Counted from the stretch's first letter, positions 7,579 to 15,484 are shown. The stretch is 19,686 bases of DNA from CAYUYV01 sp964449455 (GCA_964449455.1 CAYUYV010000087.1:1-19686); one strand, 5' to 3'. Made by a program: numbers and translations. Notes: generated by a model not told the origin, from the sequence alone.

Positions 7579-8319
7579 ATGATCCTGACTTGTCCGGCAT
7601 GTTCAACACGGTATCTGACCGACGACACGAGCTTTAATCCGCCGGGTCGAACGGTTCGTTGTGCCAAATGTGGGCATGCCTGGTTCCATGAGGTGGCGCC
7701 CAAAACCTTACCGCCGGCACCTGCTCCGGCCATACCCCATCACCAGCCGCCCATCCATCACCACCCGCGCACGGCCCAGGCCAGCCTCAGTCAGTCGGTC
7801 ATGCCCATGGCGGCGGCCCAGCAATTTTATGCGCCGCCGCGCCTGATGACCCGCGACACCGTCATGCCCCCGCGCCAGCAGCCCTCCCTGTGGGGCCCGC
7901 TTCTGGTGACGGGCCTGCTTGCCTTGTGCGCCATTGTCGCGCTCGGCTACCAATACCGCGCTGACCTTGCGCGCCACATTCCGGCGTTTGCGGACTTTCT
8001 GGACTCTGCGGGCGTGCCATCGACCCCCGCGCCCCTCATTTTCCGGAAGGTGGAGCATGTCTGGGTCGATACCCAGAACGGCCAGGAGCTGAAGATTTGG
8101 GGCGAAGTGGTCAATGTGGATTCCGCGGCCAGGGATGTGCCGCCGATCCGCTTCGGGATCCTCAACGAGGATGACGTGGAGATCTTCGCCCGCGTGGTCA
8201 CGCCAAAGCTGCGTCGCCTGACCCCTGGCGCTTCGAACGATTTTGAAGTGATGCTCGACGCACCGCCCTCGGGCCGCTTCAAGCTGACGGTGGAATTCGT
8301 GGAAGGAAACCAGCCATGA
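7579..8319 (+). CDS. MJ0042-type zinc-ribbon membrane protein with DUF3426-like periplasmic domain
   Basis: A 246-residue protein. The N-terminus (M-I-L-T-C-P-A-C) holds a zinc ribbon with Cys5, Cys8, Cys28 and Cys31, matching the MJ0042 family, whose members typically start within a few residues of the first CxxC. This is why the ATG at 7579 is preferred to the upstream in-frame ATG at 7534. A Pro/His-rich linker (about 43-103, with His54, 55, 60, 61 and 62) leads to a single TM (about 105-124) and then a periplasmic beta-rich region resembling DUF3426 (about 145-243). The function is unknown; a membrane-anchored regulatory or sensory role is only a guess. Its stop codon overlaps the hpt start (ATGA), implying coupled translation. 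No strong Shine-Dalgarno sequence is visible. Confidence 0.85.
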   Translation: MILTCPACSTRYLTDDTSFNPPGRTVRCAKCGHAWFHEVAPKTLPPAPAPAIPHHQPPIHHHPRTAQASLSQSVMPMAAAQQFYAPPRLMTRDTVMPPRQQPSLWGPLLVTGLLALCAIVALGYQYRADLARHIPAFADFLDSAGVPSTPAPLIFRKVEHVWVDTQNGQELKIWGEVVNVDSAARDVPPIRFGILNEDDVEIFARVVTPKLRRLTPGASNDFEVMLDAPPSGRFKLTVEFVEGNQP

Positions 8320-8900
8320 CGCTGGAACTGCACCCGCGAACACCCCAGGATCCAGGACCGGAAGTGCTGTTTTCCTCCGCCGAGATCGCCGCGCGGATCA
8401 GTGGTCTGGCCGATGAGATCGTGATTGATCCGGTGATAGCGGACGCCACAAAGCCGCCCCTTGCCGTGTGCGCCTTGCGCGGCGCTTTCGTGTTTACGGC
8501 CGATCTCATGCGCGCCTTGTCCGCGCTTGGCCTTGATTTGGAGGTGACCTTCCTGCAGGTCGCAAGTTATGGCGCCGGCACCTCGCCCCAGGGGCCGGTC
8601 ACGCTCCTTCAAGACACGGATTGCTCGGCAGCCGGGCGGCCCGTCCTGTTGATTGACGATATTCTCGATACCGGCCACACGCTCGCATTTCTGAAAACCC
8701 ATTTACGGGCCCAGGGCGCCGCCGGGATCGTCAGCACGGTGCTGCTCGACAAGGCCGGGCGGCGCGAAGCTGCCGTCAAAGCCGATCATGTGGGCTTTGA
8801 ATGCCCCAATGTCTTCGTGGTGGGCTATGGCATGGACGCAGGGGGTCGCTATCGCGGCCTGCCTTATGTGGGCGTCCTGTCCGATCAGGGGGCTGACTGA
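8316..8900 (+). CDS. hpt: Hypoxanthine phosphoribosyltransferase
   Basis: Purine salvage enzyme converting hypoxanthine (and often guanine) plus PRPP to IMP (GMP) and pyrophosphate in the cytoplasm. The 194-residue sequence shows L-R-G-A-F-V-F at 54-60 and the PRPP-binding motif V-L-L-I-D-D-I-L-D-T-G-H-T at 110-122. The C-terminal F-V-V-G-Y-G-M-D stretch, followed by Y-R-G-L-P-Y-V-G, is diagnostic of the bacterial Hpt type. AAGGAAA precedes the ATG by about six bases, and the ATG overlaps the stop of the zinc-ribbon gene. The 3' end overlaps the end of ruvX, which converges from the other strand, by 16 bp, so the two genes share tail sequence. Confidence 0.93.
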   Translation: MTLELHPRTPQDPGPEVLFSSAEIAARISGLADEIVIDPVIADATKPPLAVCALRGAFVFTADLMRALSALGLDLEVTFLQVASYGAGTSPQGPVTLLQDTDCSAAGRPVLLIDDILDTGHTLAFLKTHLRAQGAAGIVSTVLLDKAGRREAAVKADHVGFECPNVFVVGYGMDAGGRYRGLPYVGVLSDQGAD

Positions 8901-9388
8901 CCGCGCGCCTCATGGGCGCCGCGATGATGGGCGATCCGATCAAGGGCGCCCTGGAGGATGTAAGCGGCGGCCATCTTGTCCACGACCTGCGCACGGCGTT
9001 TCCGGCTGGCATCGACCTCAAGCAATGTGCGGGTGACCGCAGCCGTCGATAGACGCTCGTCCCAGAAGGCCATGGGCAGATCCGTCAGGGCTGCAAGATT
9101 GCGCGCGAAAGCCCGGGTGGACTGGGCCCTCGGGCCTTCCGAGCCGTCCATATTGATGGGCAGGCCGATGACCCATCCGCCCACGCCGTGTTTTTCCGCC
9201 AAGGCGACGAGGGCCGGTCCGTCAACGGAGAATTTTTTCCGGCGCAGGGTCTCAAGGGGGGTCGCAACGCGGCGCTCCACGTCGCTCAGGGCAAGCCCCA
9301 CGGTTTTCGTGCCCACATCAAGCCCCAGAAGCCTAGCACCCGGTGCAAGGGCTGCGGCGAGGTCAATGACCGAAGGGGTATCCGTCAT
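8885..9388 (-). CDS. ruvX: Putative Holliday junction resolvase / pre-16S rRNA nuclease RuvX (YqgF)
   Basis: An RNase H-fold nuclease of the YqgF family, linked to maturation of the 16S rRNA 5' end in E. coli and also named as a Holliday junction resolvase. With the start at 9388 it has 167 residues. Key features are L-G-L-D-V-G-T-K-T-V-G (Asp24), V-I-G-L-P-I-N-M-D-G-S-E-G (73-85), W-D-E-R-L-S-T (Asp110, Glu111) and V-D-K-M-A-A (Asp137), giving the acidic catalytic set. An in-frame GTG at 9412 would add eight residues, but the ATG at 9388, with GGAAA upstream, gives a more normal N-terminus. The tail overlaps hpt by 16 bp in convergent orientation. A permease gene lies 140 bp upstream with no clear terminator between. 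Confidence 0.93.
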   Translation of the reverse strand: MTDTPSVIDLAAALAPGARLLGLDVGTKTVGLALSDVERRVATPLETLRRKKFSVDGPALVALAEKHGVGGWVIGLPINMDGSEGPRAQSTRAFARNLAALTDLPMAFWDERLSTAAVTRTLLEVDASRKRRAQVVDKMAAAYILQGALDRIAHHRGAHEARGQSAP

Positions 9389-9528
9389 TCGGCAAATTTT
9401 CCATCTGGCCACACCCCATTAAGGGCGAAGGAAACGCTATCGATAGGGCCGGTTCCTGGCCGGCAAAAATCGGCAGTCATGCACCAACAACACAGTATCA
9501 CAAGTCGGCTGCCGCCTCTTATGCGCTC

Positions 9529-10884
9529 TCAAAACAGCACGAACAGGGCGATGGCGACGCACAGGCCGACAAGGGGGATGACCACGGTGAGGGCCGCCAG
9601 TGGTGCGTAGGCGGACTGGTGGGTCTCGCCGCAGATGGCCCGGATGGTCGTGACCACATAACCGTTATGGGGCAGGGAATCGAGGGCGCCGGAGGAAATG
9701 GCCACCACCCGGTGCAGCTCATCCGGTTTCGCGCCGGCGTCGAGATAGGGATCGGCGATGAGGGGCAGGGCGATGGTCTGGCCGCCCGAGGCCGATCCCG
9801 TAAGGCCCGCAATGATGGTCACCGCGATGGCCGCGCCGATCAGCGGATCACCTGGCAGGGTCTCAAGGGCTCCCAGAACGGCCATGAAGGCGGGCGAGAG
9901 TTTCGCGATGCTCCCGAAACCCACCACGGCGCAGGTGTTCACGATGGCGATCACCGCGCCGGTCGCACCGGCGGAAAAGGCGGCCGGAAGCTGGGCGCTG
10001 TAGCGCCGGCCGACCAAGGCCGCGACCACCACCCCCGCGCCAAGGGCCACCACAAGCCCCCATTTGCCGAGCCCGTTTTCCGTGAACAGAACGCTGAGGC
10101 CCGGCAGCACCCCCGGATATTGGGTCATGAGAAAAACGCCCAGGACGGCGAACAGGGGCAGGAGGCTCGCCAGCGGGCCCGGCGCAAAGGTCAGATCCCG
10201 TTCGGCCGTGTCGTCGGGGCGGGCGTCGAAAACCTCTCCCCGGGCCACCGCACGGCCTACCATGAAGCGCAGCCAATAATAGCCGGACACGGCCATCAGG
10301 ATTGCAACCACCAGGCTCACCTCCCAGGCGGCCGTAGCCTTGGTGCCGAGATACTGGATCGGAATGAGGTTCTGGATCTCCGGGCTGCCCGCCGAGGTCA
10401 TGGTGAAGGTGACCGAGCCAAAGGCGATGGCTGCGGGAAGGAACCGTCGGGGCAGGTCGGCCCGGCGGAAAATGCTCACCGCCATGGGATAGACGGAAAA
10501 GGCCACGATGAAGACGCTCACCCCGCCATAGGTGAGGATGGCGCAGGCGGTCACGACGGCGAGCAGGGCATAGCGCAGGCCGAAGGTCTCGATGATCCAA
10601 TGGGCAACGGCTTCGGCGGCGCCCGTCCGGCTCATCACTTCGCCGAAAATCGCGCCGAGCAGGAACATCAAGAACCAGTCGGCGAAAAAGGCGGTGAATC
10701 CGCTCATATAGGCGGTGGCAAAGTCTGGCGCACCCTCGGCCGCAAGGGGCGGCAGCCAGGCAAGCCCGCTTGTGGCGCCCACCAGGGCGGCACACAGCGG
10801 CGCCGCCACGAGGATGTTCAGCCCCCGAACGGTCAGGACAATGAGCAGGGCCAGTCCCCCAATCAATCCGATGGCACTCACCAT
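9529..10884 (-). CDS. GntP-family permease (organic acid / H+ symporter type)
   Basis: A highly hydrophobic protein of 451 residues with about 11-12 predicted membrane segments. It resembles the GntP family of gluconate, hydroxybutyrate and related carboxylate permeases. Visible support includes the late G-S-A-S-G-G-Q-T-I-A-L-P-L-I stretch and the L-H-R-V-V-A-I-S-S-G-A-L-D-S-L-P-H-N-G motif near the C-terminus, which is characteristic of this group. The substrate cannot be told from sequence. The ATG at 10884 was chosen because it begins directly before the first membrane helix and follows a GTGAG element; a longer in-frame start near 10986 would add 34 hydrophilic residues running into the REP-like repeat and is unlikely. 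The SDR gene upstream on the same strand may be in the same transcript, but the repeat lies between them. Confidence 0.85.
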   Translation of the reverse strand: MVSAIGLIGGLALLIVLTVRGLNILVAAPLCAALVGATSGLAWLPPLAAEGAPDFATAYMSGFTAFFADWFLMFLLGAIFGEVMSRTGAAEAVAHWIIETFGLRYALLAVVTACAILTYGGVSVFIVAFSVYPMAVSIFRRADLPRRFLPAAIAFGSVTFTMTSAGSPEIQNLIPIQYLGTKATAAWEVSLVVAILMAVSGYYWLRFMVGRAVARGEVFDARPDDTAERDLTFAPGPLASLLPLFAVLGVFLMTQYPGVLPGLSVLFTENGLGKWGLVVALGAGVVVAALVGRRYSAQLPAAFSAGATGAVIAIVNTCAVVGFGSIAKLSPAFMAVLGALETLPGDPLIGAAIAVTIIAGLTGSASGGQTIALPLIADPYLDAGAKPDELHRVVAISSGALDSLPHNGYVVTTIRAICGETHQSAYAPLAALTVVIPLVGLCVAIALFVLF

Positions 10885-10980
10885 GGCGATGCTCACTTTT
10901 ATGCTGGGTCGCGCCAGGGCAAGAAATCGATTTCTGGCGCGACCAGTGAAAACGGTGTGTGGATACAAACGACCCGATCG

Positions 10981-11053
10981 CGTCATTGCGAGCGTCGCGG
11001 CGCAATCCAGAGCCGCACACTCCGAGCCTGCCGCCCTGGATGGCCTTCGCGAC
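10981..11053. repeat. REP-like imperfect palindrome
   Basis: The left arm begins CGTCATTGCGAGCG and continues through CGCAATCCAG (to 11010). The right arm is CTGGATGGCCTTCGCGAC (11036-11053). The arms pair imperfectly (about 13 of 19 positions) around a 25-base centre. The CATTGCGAG...CAATCCAG pattern is a widespread intergenic palindrome in proteobacteria, including alphaproteobacteria. This copy appears degenerate in the right arm. It sits in the 177-bp gap between the SDR and permease genes and may act as a folded RNA boundary in the transcript. Confidence 0.6.
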
Positions 11054-11061
11054 CGGACTGG

Positions 11062-11889
11062 TCAGATCAGGGCGTCGGGCCGTGCCTCGAAGGCTTTGCG
11101 CAGTCTTGCCCGGGTGGTCTTGGGCAGGAAGCGGGACATGATCTGGATGACTTTTGCGGGACGGCCGAGAGCATAATGCACTTTGGGCGTTTTGGTATGC
11201 GCGATCTTCCAGATGGCGTCGGCGGCGAGGCTTGCCGGCAGAACGGTCTGGCCCATGGCCTCAAGGCGCGCCTTGCCCTCGCCGGGGGCGCTGTCGGTCT
11301 CCTGGTCCAGAATGGCCGTGTCCAGAAAGGCCGGCTGCAATTCGCTGACTGAAACGCCGTATTGCGCCAATTCGCCGTAAAGGGAATCCGTGAGCCCGCG
11401 GACGGCAAATTTCGTCGCGCAGTAGATGGCGACGCCGGGCGCGCCGAACATGCCCGCCGCCGAGCCCATATTGACCAGATCCGCCTTGCCGGTGGCGGCG
11501 GCCGTGGCCTTGAGCAGGGGCAGGCAGGCATAGACCCCATGGACAACACCGGTCAGATTGACCGCGATGATCTTGTGGGCGGTCGCCTCCGGCATGTCTT
11601 CCAGGGGGCCGCCGACACCGATCCCGGCATTGTTGTAGAACACGTCCATGCGCCCGCCGGTGACCGCCGCATAGCTTTCGACGGCGCGAGTCCAGGCCTC
11701 CCGGTCCGTGACGTCATGGACCATGGTGTGGACATGGGCGGCGCCCAGTTCCGCCTTGAGCGCGTCGAGCCCGGCACCGTCGATGTCGCTTGCGCCGACA
11801 TGCCAGCCGCGGCCCGCAAACAGCCGGGCCGTTTCCCGGCCGAGACCCGACGCCGCGCCGGTAATGAAGATCGTCTTCTGGTCCATCAT
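11062..11889 (-). CDS. Short-chain dehydrogenase/reductase (classical SDR, NAD-type site)
   Basis: A cytoplasmic oxidoreductase of 275 residues with start at 11889. Classical SDR elements are complete: the dinucleotide-binding T-G-A-A-S-G-L-G at 10-17, N-N-A-G at 86-89, Asn111, catalytic Ser143, Tyr156 and Lys160 (Y-C-A-T-K). Asp35 and Asp37 at the end of the second beta strand (A-S-D-I-D) suggest NAD(H) preference. A C-terminal extension of roughly 70 residues after the core (a basic L-P-K-T-T-R-A-R-L-R-K tail) resembles SDRs that touch membranes or lipid substrates, but the substrate is unknown. The gene starts 23 bp after the stop of the second SDR gene, so they are probably co-transcribed. 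An in-frame start at 11946 would run back into that upstream gene; ATG 11889 or 11886 is preferred. Confidence 0.87.
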   Translation of the reverse strand: MMDQKTIFITGAASGLGRETARLFAGRGWHVGASDIDGAGLDALKAELGAAHVHTMVHDVTDREAWTRAVESYAAVTGGRMDVFYNNAGIGVGGPLEDMPEATAHKIIAVNLTGVVHGVYACLPLLKATAAATGKADLVNMGSAAGMFGAPGVAIYCATKFAVRGLTDSLYGELAQYGVSVSELQPAFLDTAILDQETDSAPGEGKARLEAMGQTVLPASLAADAIWKIAHTKTPKVHYALGRPAKVIQIMSRFLPKTTRARLRKAFEARPDALI

Positions 11890-11912
11890 GGTGTTCTTGT
11901 CCGTCGCTGAAA

Positions 11913-12866
11913 TCACAAACCGACCATGGGTTCGGAGACGGTCCAAAGCCGTTCCGCCGCCTCCGGATCGACGGCATGGGGCCTCACACCCGTAAAGCCG
12001 GTTTCATCCGGTGCCGTCAGTACGGCGATGTTGCAGTCCTCGCAATAGACGCCGCCTTTACCCTCAAGGAGGGGGCTCGTGGCGCACCAGACACTTGTTG
12101 CAGCCCCCTGGGCCGGTGTCTTGAAGAGGTCCGGGGTCTTGCCCTGCTCGTCAATCCAGCCCATGGCCCGCATTTCCTCCATGGGCAGCTCCCGCTGGAG
12201 ATCGGTCATGATGCCGCCGGGATGGACGCTGAAGGCGCGCACGCCGTTTCGCGCTTCACGCCGGTCCAGCTCCACGGCGAAGAGGGCATTGGCGGTCTTT
12301 GATTGTCCGTAGGCTGCCCATTTATTGTACTCCCGGCTCTCGAAATGGATATCCTGGAACACGACAGGGGAGATCCGGTGACCGATGGAACTCAAAGCCA
12401 CCACCCGGGCGCCATTGGCCCGGCGCAGGGCCGGCATCAGCAGGCTGGCCAGCAGGAAATGGCCCAGGTGATTGGTGCCGAACTGGCTTTCATAGCCCGT
12501 TTCGATGCGGCGCAGGGGTGTTGCCATGATGCCCGCATTGTTGATCAGGATGTGGACGGCCGAGCCTTCCGCCTCAATCTGGGCGGCAAAGGACCGTATG
12601 CTGCTGAAATCGCCAAGATCCATTGTTGCCAGGGTCACCCGGTCCAGAATGCCCTCAAGATTGGTGCGGGCCTTGTCGGGCGAACGCACCGGGAGGATGA
12701 CCTGTGCCCCGGCGGTCACGAAAGCCCGGGCCGTCTCAACGCCGAGGCCTGCCGAGGCGCCGGTGATGACAACGGTTTTGCCGGACAGGTCGTGTCCTGC
12801 AACCACGTCAGGTGCCGTACCGGCCCAGCCGAATGGTGACTCTATTGGGGTTTGAGGCGTGCCCAT
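11913..12866 (-). CDS. Short-chain dehydrogenase/reductase (retinol dehydrogenase/WWOX-like, NADP-type site)
   Basis: A 317-residue SDR with T-G-A-S-A-G-L-G at 35-42, N-N-A-G at 109-112, Ser159/160, and Tyr186 with Lys190 (Y-G-Q-S-K). Arg61 just after the second beta strand (L-P-V-R) suggests NADP(H). The pattern S-S-I-G-H-R, then Y-N-K-W-A-A-Y-G-Q-S-K-T-A-N, matches the retinol-dehydrogenase/WWOX-like SDR branch, whose bacterial members have mostly unknown substrates. A short C-terminal segment contains a C-E-D-C pair. The ATG at 12866 has AAGGAAGGA upstream. It is the upstream member of the SDR pair. Confidence 0.88.
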   Translation of the reverse strand: MGTPQTPIESPFGWAGTAPDVVAGHDLSGKTVVITGASAGLGVETARAFVTAGAQVILPVRSPDKARTNLEGILDRVTLATMDLGDFSSIRSFAAQIEAEGSAVHILINNAGIMATPLRRIETGYESQFGTNHLGHFLLASLLMPALRRANGARVVALSSIGHRISPVVFQDIHFESREYNKWAAYGQSKTANALFAVELDRREARNGVRAFSVHPGGIMTDLQRELPMEEMRAMGWIDEQGKTPDLFKTPAQGAATSVWCATSPLLEGKGGVYCEDCNIAVLTAPDETGFTGVRPHAVDPEAAERLWTVSEPMVGL

Positions 12867-12963
12867 TGTTTTCGCGTCCTTCCTTCAGCGTCTGGCCATT
12901 CAGACGGAGGCTAAAGGACAAATCGGCATGGGTCACCCATGGGAGCGGGTGATTCCCAGCTCG

Positions 12964-13833
12964 TCAGGCGGGGATGGGCAGGGCGGCCTGTCGCTCCGGA
13001 TTATACCGGTCGAGCCAGTGATTGACCTTGGGCAGAAGCCAGCCGCGGACCCGGTCCAAAAGGGCGAGCACGGTTTCAGGATCGCTTGAGGGCTCGACGG
13101 CGAGGCTGAAGGCGCGGCTGAGATCCGCACGGTGCTCGGGGTGGTGGAGCAGGAACAGGTCCCGGGCGAGATCCAGGTCCCGGGTATGCTCGCTTTCCTC
13201 AAGGGTCACAAGGGCGAAGGCCGCGTGCAGAATGGCTCGCATGACGCGCCGGCACTGGCGCCGGGCCGTGGCCGGATCAGCGGTGAGGGTCTCGCGGGTC
13301 TCGCTCAGAATGTCCTCGATCACGATGACATCGTCATTGGCGATGGCCGGACAGAGCGGCAGGCGGGGGGTCTGAGGCTCGACATCGGGCCCGCAGACGC
13401 AGACCGCACCGGTGCCCAGAATGAATGCGGGACGAGAGAACCGTTTCGTGCCCGGAAAGACATCCGTCCACGCATAAAGACTGAGAGTAATCTCCCGTGC
13501 GGCCGCCTGGCCTGCGCCCGCCGCACAGCCGCCAATGCCAAGCCAGTGGTTGTGGTCAGGGCCAGGGCTTACGCCCGGCTTGAGGATTGCCGCCATGTCG
13601 AGATTGGACTGGCCCGCAACAGCCCGGCCCCGGGCCACGGATCCCGTCACATAGATCGAGTGCAGATCATCCTTCAGATTGCGCCGATAGGCATCAACGG
13701 CCTGGGCAATCGCGTGACAGAACAGGGGATCGATCAGCTCCGCCGACGCATCATTCAGGATACGCCCCTTTTGATCGACGGGCCAGAACCGTCCGCGCAA
13801 CGGGGCGCCATGGAGATCTTGCAAACCGTGCAT
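12964..13833 (-). CDS. Nucleotidyltransferase-fold protein of unknown function
   Basis: A 289-residue protein that I do not recognise at family level beyond an N-terminal nucleotidyltransferase-like motif: Y-V-T-G-S-V-A-R-G at 61-69 followed by S76-N77-L78-D79. In MNT/AadA-type enzymes this region reads G-S-x-x-R-G...S-D-x-D, so the first metal-binding Asp is Asn here. The middle has a Cys-rich C-V-C-G patch. The second half (about 170-280) is helical and charged, with several Arg-rich and Leu-rich stretches, as in four-helix domains that follow such folds. AGG lies seven bases before the ATG. It is in the same orientation as the flanking mrp and SDR genes, with 97-bp and 130-bp gaps, and could be monocistronic. 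Confidence 0.65.
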   Translation of the reverse strand: MHGLQDLHGAPLRGRFWPVDQKGRILNDASAELIDPLFCHAIAQAVDAYRRNLKDDLHSIYVTGSVARGRAVAGQSNLDMAAILKPGVSPGPDHNHWLGIGGCAAGAGQAAAREITLSLYAWTDVFPGTKRFSRPAFILGTGAVCVCGPDVEPQTPRLPLCPAIANDDVIVIEDILSETRETLTADPATARRQCRRVMRAILHAAFALVTLEESEHTRDLDLARDLFLLHHPEHRADLSRAFSLAVEPSSDPETVLALLDRVRGWLLPKVNHWLDRYNPERQAALPIPA

Positions 13834-13963
13834 GAGCAGCCTGTTCGTTAGAAGGTGCCCTCCATGGCATCACGGCTTTGAACCCAGCGCAAGCGCATCC
13901 TGCACTGCAGCAAAATTCACGCCCGTTTAACCCGAACCCGACGTGACACTTGAAATTCGGCTG

Positions 13964-15133
13964 TCAGTCCTCGAACACAATACGAGGCGGCGGCCGTCCC
14001 ACGCCCTCCAGATTGGCCTCAAGGCCCTCGGCGATGGCCAGGAAAGCCATGGCTTCCGTACCATTCGGGTCCACGGCGACGACCGGGCGTCCCGCATCGG
14101 AGCCCTCCCGCAAGGACGGATAAAGCGGGATTTCTCCCAGGAACGGGGCGCCAAAATGCTCGGCGGTCCGGCGCGCGCCGCCCTCGCCGAACAAGAACAG
14201 CTTTTCCCCGCCGCCGGGCGGTTCGAAATAGGCCATGTTTTCCACCATCCCCAGAATCGGCACTTGGGTGCGCTCGAACATGGCCACGCCTTTGCGCGCA
14301 TCGATAAGGGCGATTTCCTGGGGGGTGGAGACGATCACCGCGCCGGCAAGGGGCACCCGCTGGGCCATGGTCAGTTGCGCATCGCCCGTGCCCGGCGGCA
14401 TGTCGACGATCAGCATGTCCAGGGTGCCCCAATCCACATCGCCCAGCATTTGGGACAGTGCGCTCATGACCATGGGCCCGCGCCAGATCATGGGCGTGTC
14501 CGTATCGACCAACAGGCCAATGGACATGACCGAAAGGCCGAAGGCCTTGACCGGCAGCAGTTTGCCATCGGGGCCATCGGTCTGTGGCTTGTCCGTAATC
14601 CCCAGCATCCGCGGCACGGACGGACCGTAAATATCCGCATCCAACAGCCCCACCGCATGGCCGCGGGCGGCGAGGGCGAGGGCCAGATTGACGGCCACGG
14701 TGGATTTGCCGACCCCGCCCTTGCCGCTTGCCACGGCAATGATGGCCTTGACCCCTGGCAGCTCCAGCCGTGTCGCGGCCCGGCTTGGCTGGCGCCCTTT
14801 GGCCGCCGGTGTGGGTTGGACCCGAATGCCTTCCGGGGTCGCCCGTTCCGCGCCAACGCTGCCCCCAGCGGGCGTGCTGTCACCGGCGGGGCCATGGCGC
14901 GTGACGATGACGCTCACATGCTTGACCGCCTTCACGCTCATGGCGGCCTGTTTCACGGTGGTCTCGAAATCCGCGCCAGGCGGGGTGGCGACAGGCCATT
15001 CGATGATGATCCGGGCGCGTCCTTTTTCCACCGCAATATGCCCGATCAAGCCTTCACTGACGATGTCACGGCCGCCAGGGCCTTGGATGCCGGCCAGGGC
15101 CTGCCGGATTTTCTGCTGTGTGTTTTCGAACAT
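13964..15133 (-). CDS. mrp: Mrp/ApbC family P-loop ATPase (Fe-S cluster carrier type), cysteine-free
   Basis: A cytoplasmic ATPase of the Mrp/Nbp35 family, related to Fe-S cluster delivery. The 389-residue protein has an N-terminal MIP18-like (DUF59-like) domain (about 1-80), a Pro/Ala-rich linker (about 82-123) and the ATPase domain. The deviant Walker A S-G-K-G-G-V-G-K-S-T is at 136-145, followed by L-L-D-A-D-I-Y-G-P-S at 163-172 and V-D-M-P-P-G-T-G-D at 243-251. After E-N-M-A-Y-F (298-303), where many family members have a CxxC for cluster binding, this one reads E-P-P-G-G-G. No cysteine occurs anywhere in the protein. The start at 15133 has AAGGTGG four bases upstream; an earlier in-frame start would add a non-conserved N-terminus. 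It is divergent from hflK. Confidence 0.92.
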   Translation of the reverse strand: MFENTQQKIRQALAGIQGPGGRDIVSEGLIGHIAVEKGRARIIIEWPVATPPGADFETTVKQAAMSVKAVKHVSVIVTRHGPAGDSTPAGGSVGAERATPEGIRVQPTPAAKGRQPSRAATRLELPGVKAIIAVASGKGGVGKSTVAVNLALALAARGHAVGLLDADIYGPSVPRMLGITDKPQTDGPDGKLLPVKAFGLSVMSIGLLVDTDTPMIWRGPMVMSALSQMLGDVDWGTLDMLIVDMPPGTGDAQLTMAQRVPLAGAVIVSTPQEIALIDARKGVAMFERTQVPILGMVENMAYFEPPGGGEKLFLFGEGGARRTAEHFGAPFLGEIPLYPSLREGSDAGRPVVAVDPNGTEAMAFLAIAEGLEANLEGVGRPPPRIVFED

Positions 15134-15484
15134 GATCCACCTTAAGGGCGATGGGGCAGGACCAGGCGGCGCGTTGCACGGGTCCGGGGGCTGTCCTATA
15201 ACCGAAATGATGACGTTGGCGGCGGATGAAACCACCCCGCCTTGCATGAGCGGGTCACGACAGGGTTGATCACCCGGTGACGGTCCGGGTCGCCGGGCAA
15301 ACGCGTCACTCGGCCCAGTCCGGTCCGGTTGACTTTACATGGTCCCGTCTCCATGTCCGGCGTTATCGTCGGTTTATTGATCTATTCAGAGTGGTCGTCC
15401 CGCTCTTCGGTATCTTTTCGTTCAAATCGAGCGGTCAAGCTGCCGACAATCGAAAGACGGCCACCACGGAGGGAATTCGCAAGC
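15134..15484. promoter_or_regulatory. Divergent intergenic region between mrp and hflK (351 bp)
   Basis: This region should contain promoters for mrp (minus) and hflK (plus). The only recognisable -35-like element for hflK is TTGACT at 15329-15334, but the -10 position 17 bases on (CATGTC) is poor, so the promoter is uncertain. The plus-strand leader before hflK ends in GGAGGG (15468-15473), 11 bases before the ATG. I see no gene, riboswitch or terminator here. Confidence 0.3.

Noticed and set aside
9437..9464. Palindrome CTATCGATAG and hairpin GCCGG...CCGGC between ruvX and the permease gene
   Set aside because: On the transcribed (minus) strand the T-run precedes the hairpin instead of following it, so it is not an intrinsic terminator; both are short and could be chance.
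9619..11352. Long plus-strand frame antisense to the permease and the first SDR gene
   Set aside because: It spans two genes and the REP-like repeat, has very high Gly, His and Asp content and no domain, as expected for a shadow of a membrane protein gene.
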